DNA of 64,000 nt from Entoloma clypeatum (lineage: Eukaryota; Basidiomycota; Agaricomycetes; Agaricales; Entolomataceae). A program made the translations under genes and the position numbers. Shown one piece after another: positions 10,845 to 24,349 of this stretch. Position 1 is the stretch's first letter. Each line of letters starts with the position of its first letter. The DNA lies in contig OY751487.1 of assembly GCA_963565915.1 (NCBI GenBank), forward strand, positions 2,728,001-2,792,000. Reading direction: 5' to 3'. The notes beneath the pieces were generated by a model. The model had not been told where the DNA came from. It ran no database searches and was given only the letters and a program-made list of their open reading frames with translations.

Positions 10845-10850
10845 CACGTG
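10845..10850. promoter_or_regulatory. CACGTG (E-box/Cbf1-type) upstream of the J-domain gene
   Basis: The palindrome occurs as GTCACGTGATG about 150 bp before the start at 11002; a related ACGTGACC lies further downstream. Such sites bind bHLH factors. The same hexamer recurs close to other start codons here. Confidence 0.4.
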
Positions 10851-11001
10851 ATGATAACATATCTGGAAAGCATCACAGATAACGTGACCCAATGAAAAGT
10901 GATGCCTCGTGTCTACATCCTTGCGCTTCCTAAGTTTGTGCCACTACGTCTCCTTTGATCTCGACAACATTGGCACGAAAAACAGGCAGGAAGACAGAAA
11001 C

Positions 11002-13919
11002 ATGTCGTTGCGTCCAGAGGTCCTGAATGCATTCGAGGTGCTTGGAGTCGACTGTGACGCCGATGAGGTAGTGGCTTCTCGCGCATACAAAAAGTTAGCC
11101 CTCCTTCACCATCCAGATCGCAATCATGGTGATGCAACATCAACCGCGCGTTTTCAAGAGGTCCCCTTTCCCAATATCCATATATGCCTTTTTTAATTTT
11201 CTCATCCCTGAAAACACAGATTGGTGCTGCGTGGGAGATATGTTCCCGCCACTATGAGAACCCGGCTTGGAGTCACAGTTCGGGCACCTCGCTTTTTGAT
11301 GATGACGATGACTTCTCTTGGGGTGATATCTTTGGCTTCGAAGGGAGACCCATGTCGTTTTACGAGTGCGAGGCTGTTTTCATCAACACCATACTTCTTC
11401 CTTAGTTCTATCTAGATTCTTGTTCCAGGAGGAACTTATGAACAGGAAGTTTAGGCGCTCCCATGGTATGTGTCCTCACATAACAACTTCGTTGGTGGCA
11501 ACCATGACGAATATTGGCAGCTTTCCGAAGAGGGCAACCTCCCTTCGCCTTCACCTTCACCTTCTCCACCGGCTCCTCGTACTCTGGCCGAGGTTCCGAT
11601 TCATCCGGAGGCGGGATAGATAACGCTGCAAGACAGAAACAGGAGAAGGAGGAATACGAAAGAAGGCGGCGCGAACTCGGTATATATGTCGTATTTCTTC
11701 CGGATTCGTAGTGCTCATACGGCGACAGAACAAGAGATTGAAGCGGAAGAGCGCCAAAAGCGGAAGACTGCACGTCAGCAAAAACTCAACACAGAGCAGC
11801 GCGTATCTGCTCAAGCGGAGGTATTCGAGGTAATCTGCGCAACCGATTTCAATGCTGTCCAAGCCTCATACCCCGTACTCCTCCCAGCTTGCACGTCGAG
11901 GGGACTCGTCGGCCGTGAAAACCATAATTGAAAAACATGATCTTGATGTCAATGCCCCAGAACGAGCCACGAAACAGCAGAAGAAGCAACGGTCACCGCA
12001 AACAAGCTTCGAATCCATTCTCCATGTTGCAGGGGCCCATTGCGACGAGGAACTCATTCAGTTTCTTCTCGATAAAGGTAAGATTGAGGTCCGACTTACT
12101 GGAAGACAGCGTCTGACGTCATTGTGACAGGTGGAAACCTCACGGCCCTGAACCAGGAAAACCTGACGCCATTACAGGCTTCCGTTTTGTCCGGAAATGT
12201 CACTGTCGTTCATTTCTTGCTGTCTGGCCGCTTGAAATCTGAAGGATGCCATCCCTCTAAAGCTGCCCTAGACGGCCGTACGCCTCTGCAACTTGCGATC
12301 GCCAGCAATTCCGTGTCAATGGTAGAACTCCTGCTCAAGGACGCCACTGTACACGACGTCCAAAAGTGTTGGGAACGTCCCTCATTGCCACCTGACATCA
12401 AGAAGGTTTTGGAGACAAAGGTCTAGAGTTATCTCCCAAGACATATGGGCCTGCTCATATCTTTTCCAGAATGGCTTTGTGCCTGTCGACAAGGCTGGCT
12501 CTGAGCCAACGATGTCCAGGAAAGCCCTGGTGAAGGCCGAGGCTGCACGGAAACAAGCTACCTTGCTTGAGGAGAAGAAGAAGAAGATAGCAGAAGAGCG
12601 TGAGCGTGCTGCTGAAAACATGCGAAAGAAGAAAGAACGTGCCGCAAAACGCGACATGGCAGCGCGCGCGGTGGAAGCGCGAAGGCAGGAAGAAGAACAT
12701 GTTCAAATTGAAGAAAGGCGCAGAGCCGAAGAAGAACGCAAATCTGAAGCAGCTAGACAAGAAGTGCTCCACCGGGTAGAACTCAAGGAGCGGGTGAAAA
12801 CAGAAGAGAAGGCCCGAAAAGAGTGGCAAGAAAAGCAGCGCCGAGAGGAAGAAGCACACGTCCGAAAAGAGCAAGAGGCGCTGCTTCAGATACAGCGGAA
12901 GGGAGAAGAAGAGGTTCGAACACGAGAACAAGAGTCTCGCAGGAGAGTGGAAGAAGGGGAGGACCAGAAAGCATCGGAAAATCAATTGCAACGGAAACGA
13001 GAACAGGAAGATGCACAGAGAGCAGCCGATGCAGCACAAAGACATGTTGACACACCCCAAGGAGAGTATAGAGAACCCAAACCACAGTCACGCCAGGGCC
13101 TACAAAACCGACCCATCGAGGAGCACAAACAGCAACAAGTTCCCTACGCGATACGAAAGCGGGCGAACCAAGATCCCGAGGCAAAACGCGCTGAGGGGTT
13201 GCGACGACTGCTTGCCCAAGCCGAGGAACATAAACGTCAGGTGAGGATAAAGTGTCCCCATACTGTTCTCAATCTCACCCCAGATTTACAGCGTGAGCGG
13301 CTGGAACAGGCTGCGAAAGGTCCTGAGGTCGTCTCTAGTTCGCCACAAGTATCCCAGGTGACGTCCTCTCCAAACCCTGTGGTGAGATTAGCTGTCCTCC
13401 ACCAGTTACATATAATTTGATGGCGAGCGAAACGAAGCAGGAAGCGATTATGCGGAAGCGCGCTGAACAGAGTGCCCGAGATAAGGCACGATACCAGCGT
13501 ATGAAAGAAGAAAAAGTCAAGGAGAAGGTCTGTACAATCTCGAGGGTTTCTTCCTTTACTCAAAAGCTCTGGGTTCACAGGAGGTTAGTGGTGCCTCTGG
13601 ATCCACGAATGACGAACAGCGGTTCTCGAAGACAGTTCCTAATACTATATCCAGCTGCCCCCATACACCATCGTCGTTGTCGCCCTCGCCACTATCACGG
13701 TCTGAAGAAACGCGCCCCTGCGAAACGGAGACGACTTTTTCTTATGTGCCACCCTCCCCACCGATGACTCCCGAGGACATGCAGACGTGTACGATTCCGG
13801 ATGATCTGTTTGCATACGAGCCACCCAGACCAGCGGCTGGTCATGCTGATTTTCGAGGGCGAGGCAGGGGACGAGGACAAGGACGTGGGAGAGGCAGAGT
13901 GTATCATTCTGGACAATGA
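11002..13919 (+). CDS. J-domain, ankyrin-repeat, coiled-coil, RG-rich protein (about 790 aa)
   Basis: Eleven exons join in frame: 11002-11160, 11220-11365, 11416-11465, 11521-11679, 11729-11820, 11888-12077, 12131-12420, 12470-13240, 13292-13381, 13441-13527, 13581-13919. Residues about 1-60 are a J domain (HHPDRN), so the protein should stimulate an Hsp70 ATPase. The middle carries ankyrin-type repeats (NLTPLQASVLSGN, GRTPLQLAIASNS). A long Arg/Lys/Glu helical region of about 250 residues follows, and the C terminus has a GRGRGRGQGRGRGR tract as in RNA-binding proteins. The start was set at MSLRPEVLNAFEVLGVD because an in-frame upstream ATG adds nothing domain-like. The J domain plus RNA-binding-like tail might suggest ribosome or RNP work, but that is conjecture. 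Confidence 0.82.
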
Positions 13920-14187
13920 GTCTGTAACTTAAATAGCTGCTTCAAGTAGTGTAGTACACTTAATGTAATGGGAACTCGCCACCGCAACAAACAAATGCAA
14001 AGTGGAACATGAGGTGCTGGCTGGCCTGAACGGCGACCACCACCATTACCTCTCAGCCAGCTCCCCATTGAGCACACTGACCCCCTGCAAATCTCGCCCA
14101 TCGTCCTCCATCCCCGTTTCGTCCTCTCTTTTTCATCGCGTCGTGGAGGCCTTTTCTCCCTTTTTTTTTTTAGCTCCCTGAGCCTTC

Positions 14188-17100
14188 ATGTCGCCCCCCC
14201 CATCTCCGCGTGCATCTCACGGAACAGCCCACCCCAAGAAGAAGGATCGCCCCCTCGCCCTCGATATACCCGATGATGCCAAGAATCTCTCGTTTGACAA
14301 CGACACACGTTACGAACACCGTACCAACACCCAGGAAATAAATTCGCAGGTGCGCAACAGCAGTACGCGTTTAGTGCCCATCTCACCCCACCTGTATCCA
14401 GGACCAGCCGATCGTTCATGTTTCCATGGCGGAAGAGGAGCCCCTCACCGACCTTGAACATCCCATTTCACGTTCAACTTCAACCATGTCTGCCCTTGAT
14501 CCCTATTACTTCGGCATCCGCTCGCCCTCTGACTCCCCGGTTCCTCCCCTGCCCACGTCTGCCGTGCAGCCCAGCACTACTCCGGACCAGCGTCAGATTT
14601 TCGAGCCTGTCACGCCAGCACGGGACCCAGCGGCCATCGATCGGCGAGGGCTCGTAGGCGTGGGCGAACTAGCTACTCCCAGATGGACGCGGGCAGCAGA
14701 CTATCAGGCACAAGATGAACCTGATACCCTTCTGGAGGGAGGAAATAGTGATTACGATGCAGTGGTCGTTGATGATGCCGAAGAAGACGAGCCAGATAGT
14801 CCGTGGACGATCGAAGCTGTAGACGGGGAAACATCCGAAAAGGAAGAAGAGAAGAAGGAAGACGTGGGTTTTGCATCTCTTCCCTCTGAAAAAAATCTCA
14901 TCTTGGTCAACAGGCATCATACCTTAAGCTGGCCCCTCGACCTCTTCGGAATCGTCCATCCATCGCGGACGAGAGTGGCGGTGAAGAAATCTTGTACCCC
15001 CGCAAGCCTCCTGCCCCTCTTCCTGACCCCACAACAAAGTCAGATGACAAGCCCTCCGACAGACCTTCCCACACTGATGCTAACCAGGAGCCTGTCCCTC
15101 CAGCATCTCCCCCTAGTGCATTCTCGCACTCCACGCGAAGAGCGAGAAAACGCACTTCTGATGAATATGAAATGGACCAATTCGGTGCTCTTGTCTCGAA
15201 ACGTGCTGGAAATACGACAAAGGGCGCGGACGACCAGCCATTGACGCGTAAACATCGCAGTCTCAATGTCAATACAGTGCAAAGCGCTTCGGTTACTCGC
15301 GACACAAAAGCCAAGGACAGATACAGGGAGAGTGCTGGATTGATTCTGAGTAGCAGTATGAAATCACCATCGAAGGCACATGACCGCCACATAAGACAAA
15401 GTTCGGCAAGCTCTTCGACCAACTTGGAAAGCCCCCATCCGCGTCGGGTCCACACAACGGACTTTTCCCATCTCCCCCCATCTCCCTCCTCGTCCTCCAT
15501 TCAGCCGTTCTTACGGCATCCCATAAGCGCTGGGAGCGCTCATAATCCGCTGTCAAAATCTGCATCAAAGGACAGCCTCCATCCTTCTGCCAACGTGGCG
15601 CACTCTTTGCTTCGTGGCACTCAAGAAGGCTGGTCAGGGCTGGATGATGAAGCCACTGCCGAGGCATTGCGGAAATTAGATGGTCTGCATGGGAAAATTT
15701 CCCGAGCGCGAGCGAGTGTTGTCAGTTTGGTTCGCCCTTCAAGTTCCAGTCGACCTGGCACTCCAGCAGGGAAGTCTACTTCACAATGGGAAGGCGTCGG
15801 AGCCAATGAATCTGGGAGATCCAAGAGAACGACTAGTACCACTCGGGATAATCCTGCTGCTGTGAAGGAAACAGAGCCACGTCAGAATGTTGGCCTGGGG
15901 TTTGCAATCATGGACCTACCACGCGAAAAGGCTGAACTTGCAGGGACTGCTGTCAGCAGTGATGAGCTCTCTGCTGGTGCCACAGGGACAGAGAAAACAC
16001 CAAAGAAAGGGCATTCTGCCAGTGCTCGTTCTAGCCTGACGAACAAACGTGGCTCCACCTCTTCGACCACCTACACCAGTACACCCAGTTCCCGTGACTC
16101 CGCCTCGATGTCTGCGGCTACAAGTATGACATCAGTATCGGCCGTTTCTGGACGGTATTCCACAAGTAAGGCCAGAAGAAACAGTACAAGTAGCGATATA
16201 TCGAGCGTTCATTCGAGTGACGCTACTTCAATCAAAGATCGTGTAGCGTCCATTGCTATTAGCGGTGATCCACCGGAGGATGCTGTGGTGCCACCCGTTC
16301 CTCCACTGCCGAAGGATCTCTCGACGTATCGCTCCCCGCCTCCGACCTCTGCTGGCCTTGCGTTTTCCATCGGCCCCAGCGTCGAAGGTAAGGAGAAACC
16401 TTCAAGTCAAGATCATGTCATGGACCCCACATCCTCTCTCGAAGTTCCATCTGTTACCGGCCCTCCAGCTCATTCGCCGCATCCGCAAGGTCATCGACTC
16501 AGCCAGTACTTTTCGGCAGGCTACACAAGTGCCCATTCTGCGCCCGAATCAACACCAGCAGTGCTCAAGACGCCGTCCAAAAAATGGAGCTTTTCTAGCG
16601 CGCTCAGCCTCAAAATCTCCAGCTCTCCTTCATCATCCAGCCAGAAATCTACATTCCCCCTTAGCCCAAGGGCCGTCTCTTTTGGACAACCGTTACGCAA
16701 GTCCACCTCTAAAGATCAAGGCGTTTCCTCGAATGCGACTTCCCGTTCGAAGAATTTTGAGACAAAACAACCTGATGCAATGGCGTCTGCTGGCTCCCTC
16801 GTTTCCTTGTCGTCTGTCGGTTCTGTCCGCACCCCAGCGATGACTTCTGTCCCATCAAAGACTCCAGATCGAAGTACTGCTTTGAGTCGCACTGGTACAG
16901 GCTCTAGCAATGATACTCATGTCACAACGTCGGGATTGTCGGCACCTCCTGCTGGGCCACTAAGCCCCACGGCGTCGGTTCGTCGCGGCCAATCCAAACG
17001 CTTGACACCATCCTCTATCCCCTTTTTCCGTCGCTCATCATCTCAATCCATGCAAATACTTCCTAATTCGATGACCACGTCTGTATCTCCCACCCTTTCT

Positions 17101-20100
17101 TCTGGCAACCCGTCGTCTGCCCATGGCACCCACAAGCCAGCCACTCCTCCACGAGATCCGCACAACCCTCCTTCGACTACTGTCAGCGGTTCAGCACATA
17201 GGAAGTCGTCCGTCTTAAGCCTAGGTCTGCCGTCCTTGCTTAAATCAAGCTCCCGCAGGAGTCTGCATTCCGAGTCCAAGGAGGCAGCCAAGGAACTACA
17301 GAGAGCCAAAGAAGCTGAAAGGGAGAAAGGCAAACTTGAGAAGGCAGAGAAGGAACGCCAGAAAAAGGAGGAAAAAGATCGTAGTGAAAGCAGGATTTCA
17401 GTGCTGATGGGACGGAAGCGTGGCAAGGTATTCATATATTGAGGTCTCTCGGATAGGAAACGCTAACCTGGCCCCAGACCTTGTCATCGACGGATCAAAG
17501 AAAGCCTCGGTCTCCTGTCACTCTTCCACCGATGCAAATTTCTGCCTTAGAACCTGCCACTGCCCAGCGGGTTGCCCGATTGAAGCCTTCCCCGACAAAT
17601 TCGAACTCGACCTCTACTCACTCTTCGATAACGCGGACGCCTTCTTCCACGTCCAGACTCACATCGCAGACTGTAAGCTCTATGCAAAAACAATCGGATA
17701 CTTCTCTTCGAAGCCGCAACCTGTTGCCAACAATTGCAGGGTCTCCTTCTGTCGGTACAAATGGCACTAACAGCTCTCAGACCTTGAAGGATTTCAAGGA
17801 GCCTCCGTCATCGCTGCTGAACTCCGCTTTTGGTCTTCCAAAGGAAACACCGACTAAGATTCCGCGCATCTCCAGTCGGACTTCTGCAGTGGCATCGCCT
17901 CCCCTCAAGGCAGGCTCGGCCCTTAGCACGCATCGCGCAAGTGCTAGTGTCAATACCACAGAACCTGGAACCTCCTCTACAAATCCGTCGCCAACCGGAC
18001 TTGTATCAGCATACGAGTTTGGAGTCATGGAATATGACGAACTTCCCGCAAAGACTGTGACTACAGCCAAGCATTCGTCTCTTCGTGGTTCTCCATCTGC
18101 TTCCACCTCACGAGCCCCCCGTCAGTCGGTCATCGCCTCCGCGACAACCAGTAATCTCCGCAAAGGCAGCCGGGACTCTGTCTCCTTTTCTGCGAGGAAG
18201 GCATCGACGGGGTCTGTGGCATCTTTGTCAACCCCAGCTGCCCCTTCAGATTCTTCCCATCACCATAGATTCTCTGCCCTTTCACCGTCAAAGTTGAAGT
18301 TGATCAGCCCTAAAGTTTCACTGTCTGCAGCTCGTACCTCGAACAACAGCAGTCAAGGCATCCATCAAACTATCGGTACACCGTCTTCAGGCCGCCAATC
18401 GCTCTCCACGCCATCGCCAGCACCAACTACTATCGACGAGGAAGAACTCCTTGGAGATGAGGAAATGTTGAACTACATTCGAAGACAGCAGGCGAAGAAG
18501 TTGGCTGCTGGCGCTACTCAACAGGAGTTGGACGAATTGCTGCGATTCCCTGAACAACTCCCTCCCGGAACTCCTTCTTCTCCTTCTGGTCAGTGTATCC
18601 GGTGCCCAATTCTTTCCCAATTCTGACGAACATCATGTACAGCAACTGTGAGGAATTTCTCTCAATACTTGTCCGATTACGAGCGGAAGGAGATTCTTGA
18701 TTACCCTTCTGTATACTGTTATGGTTCCAAGAGCAAGAAGAAACTCGCTACCCCCGACAATTCAAGCAACAATTATGGTTATGATGATGACCGCGGTGAC
18801 TACCTCGTCGTCAGTAGAGATCATCTGGCGTATCGCTACGAGGTTGTCGATACTCTCGGCAAAGGGTCCTTTGGACAAGTGCTCCAATGTCGGGATCATT
18901 GCACTGGGGAGTCAGTTGCTATAAAAATCATACGGAACAAGAAAAGATTTCACCATCAAGCGCTGGTTGAGATCAAGATCCTTGAGAACCTCAAAAAATG
19001 GGTGAGTATCTACGCTTCTGAGCAAGAGTCATTCTCAAGAAATATTTTCAGGATTCGGATGGAAAACACCACGTTTTGAAAATGATTGAACATTTCTATT
19101 TCCGAAATCACCTGTGTATCGCTACAGAGCTGTTGAGCATCAATCTCTATGAGCTCATCAAGGCCAATGGTTTCGTCGGCTTTACCACTGCTCTCATCCG
19201 TCGCTTTACCAGCCAAATGCTGATGTCCCTCACACTTATGCGTCACCACCGTATCGTCCATTGTGATTTGAAGCCAGAGGTTTGACCTTCATCATTCATT
19301 GCGAGCGGGTGCGGGAGCTAATTCCATTCATAGAACGTCCTACTTCGCCATCCATCGAAGAGCGCAATCAAAGTCATCGACTTTGGTAGCAGTTGCTTTG
19401 AGCACGAGAAAAGTAGGTTTCCTATCAACCCCACAACTCAATGGACTGACAATGGACTTAGTCTATACCTACATCCAAAGTCGGTTTTACAGGTCTCCTG
19501 AGGTTATCCTTGGTATGAATTATCACATGGCCATTGATATGTGGAGCTTGGGCTGCATTTTGGCCGAATTGTATACTGGATTCCCCATTTTCCCGGGTGA
19601 AAACGAACAAGAACAACTATCCTGCATCATGGAAGTGCTTGGTGTTCCGGACAAGGAATACGTCAATCGTAGTTCGCGCAAAAAACTATTTTTCGGTATG
19701 AGACATCACTGCTCAAGTACATCACACCATAATCACATTCTTCTTTTTGCCAGATCCTAACGGTGCACCGAGAGCGGTGATCAATTCGAAAGGCCGTCGA
19801 CGGAGACCAGGCACGAAGACACTTGCACAGGTTCTGCGTTGCAATGATGAAGAATTCGTAGACTTCATCTCGAAATGTCTCGTTTGGGATCCCGAGAGGC
19901 GGATTAAACCCCAGGCTGCGACGCGCCATCCATTCGTTACCGCTGGGCGACGACCCAAGCCGCCAGCACCAGCACCGAAGACGACTTCAACTCCATCGAT
20001 TGGTCTAACTGGCAGCCGAAGTAAACAGTTGACAGAGACCCCTAAAAAGGCGTTAATCGGTGCGCCGACACCGCTGACAGCCCGGACGTCTCGAACAGCA

Positions 20101-20304
20101 ACATCAGCCAATATCGCGACACCAAGCAATTCGGCCCATACTCTGGGTTCTTCTTCGAGGTCTTACCGGAGTTCACAATCACAGGGGCTTTCTTCTTATC
20201 ACACAAGTCGAACGTTGAGCGGCTTTGCTGTATGTCATGAATAATCCTCTACTAAACATCTTGGTTCAACCCGTTTTCTACAGTCAACTGCAAGCAAATC
20301 TTAA
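14188..20304 (+). CDS. DYRK class-2 protein kinase, Pom1-like, with a very long N-terminal region (about 1881 aa)
   Basis: Ten exons: 14188-14349, 14402-14863, 14914-17427, 17478-18588, 18643-19001, 19052-19279, 19334-19412, 19462-19695, 19754-20229, 20284-20304. The first 1500 or so residues are Ser/Thr/Pro-rich and look disordered, with one Lys/Glu-rich helix near 17290-17390. Then come a DYRK-homology box ([11 protein letters not shown]) and the kinase domain: glycine loop [16 protein letters not shown] lysine, HCDLKPEN catalytic loop, IDFGSSC, and the YTY activation loop with SRFYRSPEV. DYRKs autophosphorylate the second Tyr of that loop during folding. Pom1-type kinases control cell polarity and division timing in fission yeast; that role here is inferred from domain architecture. 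The last exon encodes only six residues after a GTATGT intron. Confidence 0.9.
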
Positions 20305-20614
20305 CCTGTCCCGCATCCCTACTCTTGTCAATGTTTTTTTATGGAACTTACGTATCGCTTCATCCCTAGTTCTCCTTGAAAACCAAGCTGGTCTTCCATA
20401 CCCTTGGTCCGTTGTATTTACCTTCAATGCTTTCATTATTTTGCCTTCGTTGTCTACATTTCGCGCACGTAATTCTTTGCAATCTTCAATACATAATCCT
20501 GCATCCCCGGAACATGGAATGAGACTCCGTTAACAGATTCCCCCGAGATGCTGATGTTGTCTAATGATTCCTTGCTTATCGTGACTATGGCACATATCTG
20601 TAAAGGTTCGCCTC
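20305..20614. other. Convergent intergenic region
   Basis: 310 bp between the stops of the DYRK gene and the PDK-type kinase. T/C-rich stretches near 20330-20460 fit 3' untranslated sequence. No ORF or repeat recognised. Confidence 0.5.
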
Positions 20615-22185
20615 TCATATCGTTGAGTCCCCAGCTTCATCCAACGACCTGAGCTTCAGGAAGACATCAGTTCCTGTGTTCAATGACATGAGTCATGATT
20701 GAAGAAACGACGTCACAAAAACAAGTTCATACCCCATCCTTCAAGAGTCTTCAAGTCAAGGGAACCCCCGAAATATCTGGGGAAAAAGAGGTGAGATTGA
20801 AAGGTGAAACACCATCCACCCACTGACTTGGCATATAAGTGGCTCATGGGCAACCCGTAGCCTAACCCAGCGATGGTTCCCAGTCCAGTCTGTATCCCTT
20901 TCCCAGTAATTTCTCGGAACAAGTTTGCCTCTCCTGATCCGATAGCGGCAATTCCACCGACATGTTGGGCCGCATAGGGGCCACCCCCTCCACCCTCGTC
21001 AAAGTCTTGCTCGGCACCCCTTCCAGCTGTCGTGAAAGCATAGGAAAATATTCGAGCCATATTTGCACGGGAGACACCACCTCCTTGATCTCTGATTCGT
21101 AAGGAGAAATGCTGGGATCGCCTTCCAAAGTCTTGATATTGAGACGGGGGTGACAAAGTTATAACGACAGGGGGTAAAGGACGCGGAGAGCCGGCGTGAT
21201 GCTTGTGATGATGTTCTACGGTCGCGCGGAATGCATTCTTAAGGATCTCGGTCAAAATATATTCAAGATGAACAGGAACATAGCTATCAGACGGATAGAA
21301 CGTCACCAAGCAGCATGACTCCAATAGAAGAAAGACGCACGGAAAGGTTGCATCGGTACCCCCGTCGATGATTATGGAAGGACTCGCGCCTAAGGTCGCC
21401 TCGCAAAGTTCAGAAACAAACGAACCGCACATCTTAATCATAGCCCTGGGTGAGCATTCCAGGTCAACCACACCAACGTAAGAGGTATCGGCGTCGGGAT
21501 TGTTGAATGCCTGTGAGAGTGCAATGTGTTGTTCTGCAATTAACCGGACCGAAATGCGATTTCGGATAGCACCATCCAGGAAATTACTGATCTGCGTTGG
21601 AGACACGTATCTTGAACATTCCTGGAAACTTGATGAAAAGGAGTGGGATGTTATACGTATATGAGAGGTATCCCCAAGTACTCACCCCTTCGCCATCGTC
21701 GGAATATCATTATTATGGCTCTGAACAATGTCCTCCAAGTTCTCTGCGAATTTCGCGTTCTCTGCAAGGGTGGTCACAGGCGGGTGCGTTGCAAACCATC
21801 GGAAACTTTCTCTGTATGCATTGAGCGTTTTCGCGACGTACGGGTTTGTACCCACTATGAAGGGGAGGGCTTCAAGAGACCACACACGCGTCGCAAGCCT
21901 GCGAGGGATTTCTGTGAGAGCGTACTCGCCGGAGGCTAACACGGACTGGGGTGTGAGAGGGCGACCGAAGGATAGAAGAGTCGAGAGATTCAATGGGCGT
22001 GGGGGAGCGGTTGAGATGTATTTGGAGAGTAGTTCCGAAAGCTCGAGAGATGGAGGTTCTGGTGCTTGGCGACAGTACTTCGGTCGCGGTGGCTGTTTGG
22101 CGGATGTGGAAGAGGTTCTCGAGCTGAATGTCCTCGTCGTTTGCAACAACCTGGTAGAGGAATTGACTGACGTGTTGAAAGACAT
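20615..22185 (-). CDS. Mitochondrial protein kinase of the PDK/BCKDK family (453 aa)
   Basis: Four exons on the minus strand: 22185-21686, 21586-20828, 20776-20733, 20673-20615. The N terminus is Ser/Arg/Thr-rich without acidic residues (MSFNTSVNSSTRLLQTTRTF), typical of a mitochondrial presequence. The GHKL ATPase motifs are clear: N-box EILKNAFRATVEHH, G1 DQGGGVS, and the glycine-rich lid GLGYGLPMSHLYAKYFGGSL. It should phosphorylate the E1 alpha subunit of pyruvate or branched-chain 2-oxoacid dehydrogenase; I cannot separate the two by eye. A Gly-rich insert (about 20980-21000) lies between the G1 box and the lid. Its ATG is only 89 bp below the RPT1 stop on the same strand. Confidence 0.87.
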
Positions 22186-22274
22186 TGGGTGGGTGTGATA
22201 AGCCTCCTTGCGTCGGCGACGCATCCTTATGAATTCTGTTTTAATGGAATCGACTACAATAATACACATAAAAG

Positions 22275-24226
<1,952 letters not shown>

Positions 24227-24349
24227 GGTAAGTAGTAGGAGAAGACGTCGAACTTTGTACTCGAGATGCATTACGCGTTCGATCACGTGATAGAAATCGG
24301 TATCTGCCGGTTGGCTCTCAAAGCGATCTTCTCGACACTGTCGGACCCA
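24227..24349. promoter_or_regulatory. Bidirectional promoter between RPT1 and VMA1 (123 bp)
   Basis: Only 123 bp separate the two start codons. The interval holds GACGTC (24244-24249), ACGCGT (24273-24278) and CACGTG (24284-24289), but no convincing TATA box. Both 5' untranslated regions must be very short or overlap. Confidence 0.65.

Noticed and set aside
12455..13060. 201-aa minus-strand ORF with hydrophobic, membrane-like sequence
   Set aside because: It is antisense to Arg/Lys/Glu codons of the J-domain gene's coiled coil; such codons reverse to Leu/Phe/Ser.
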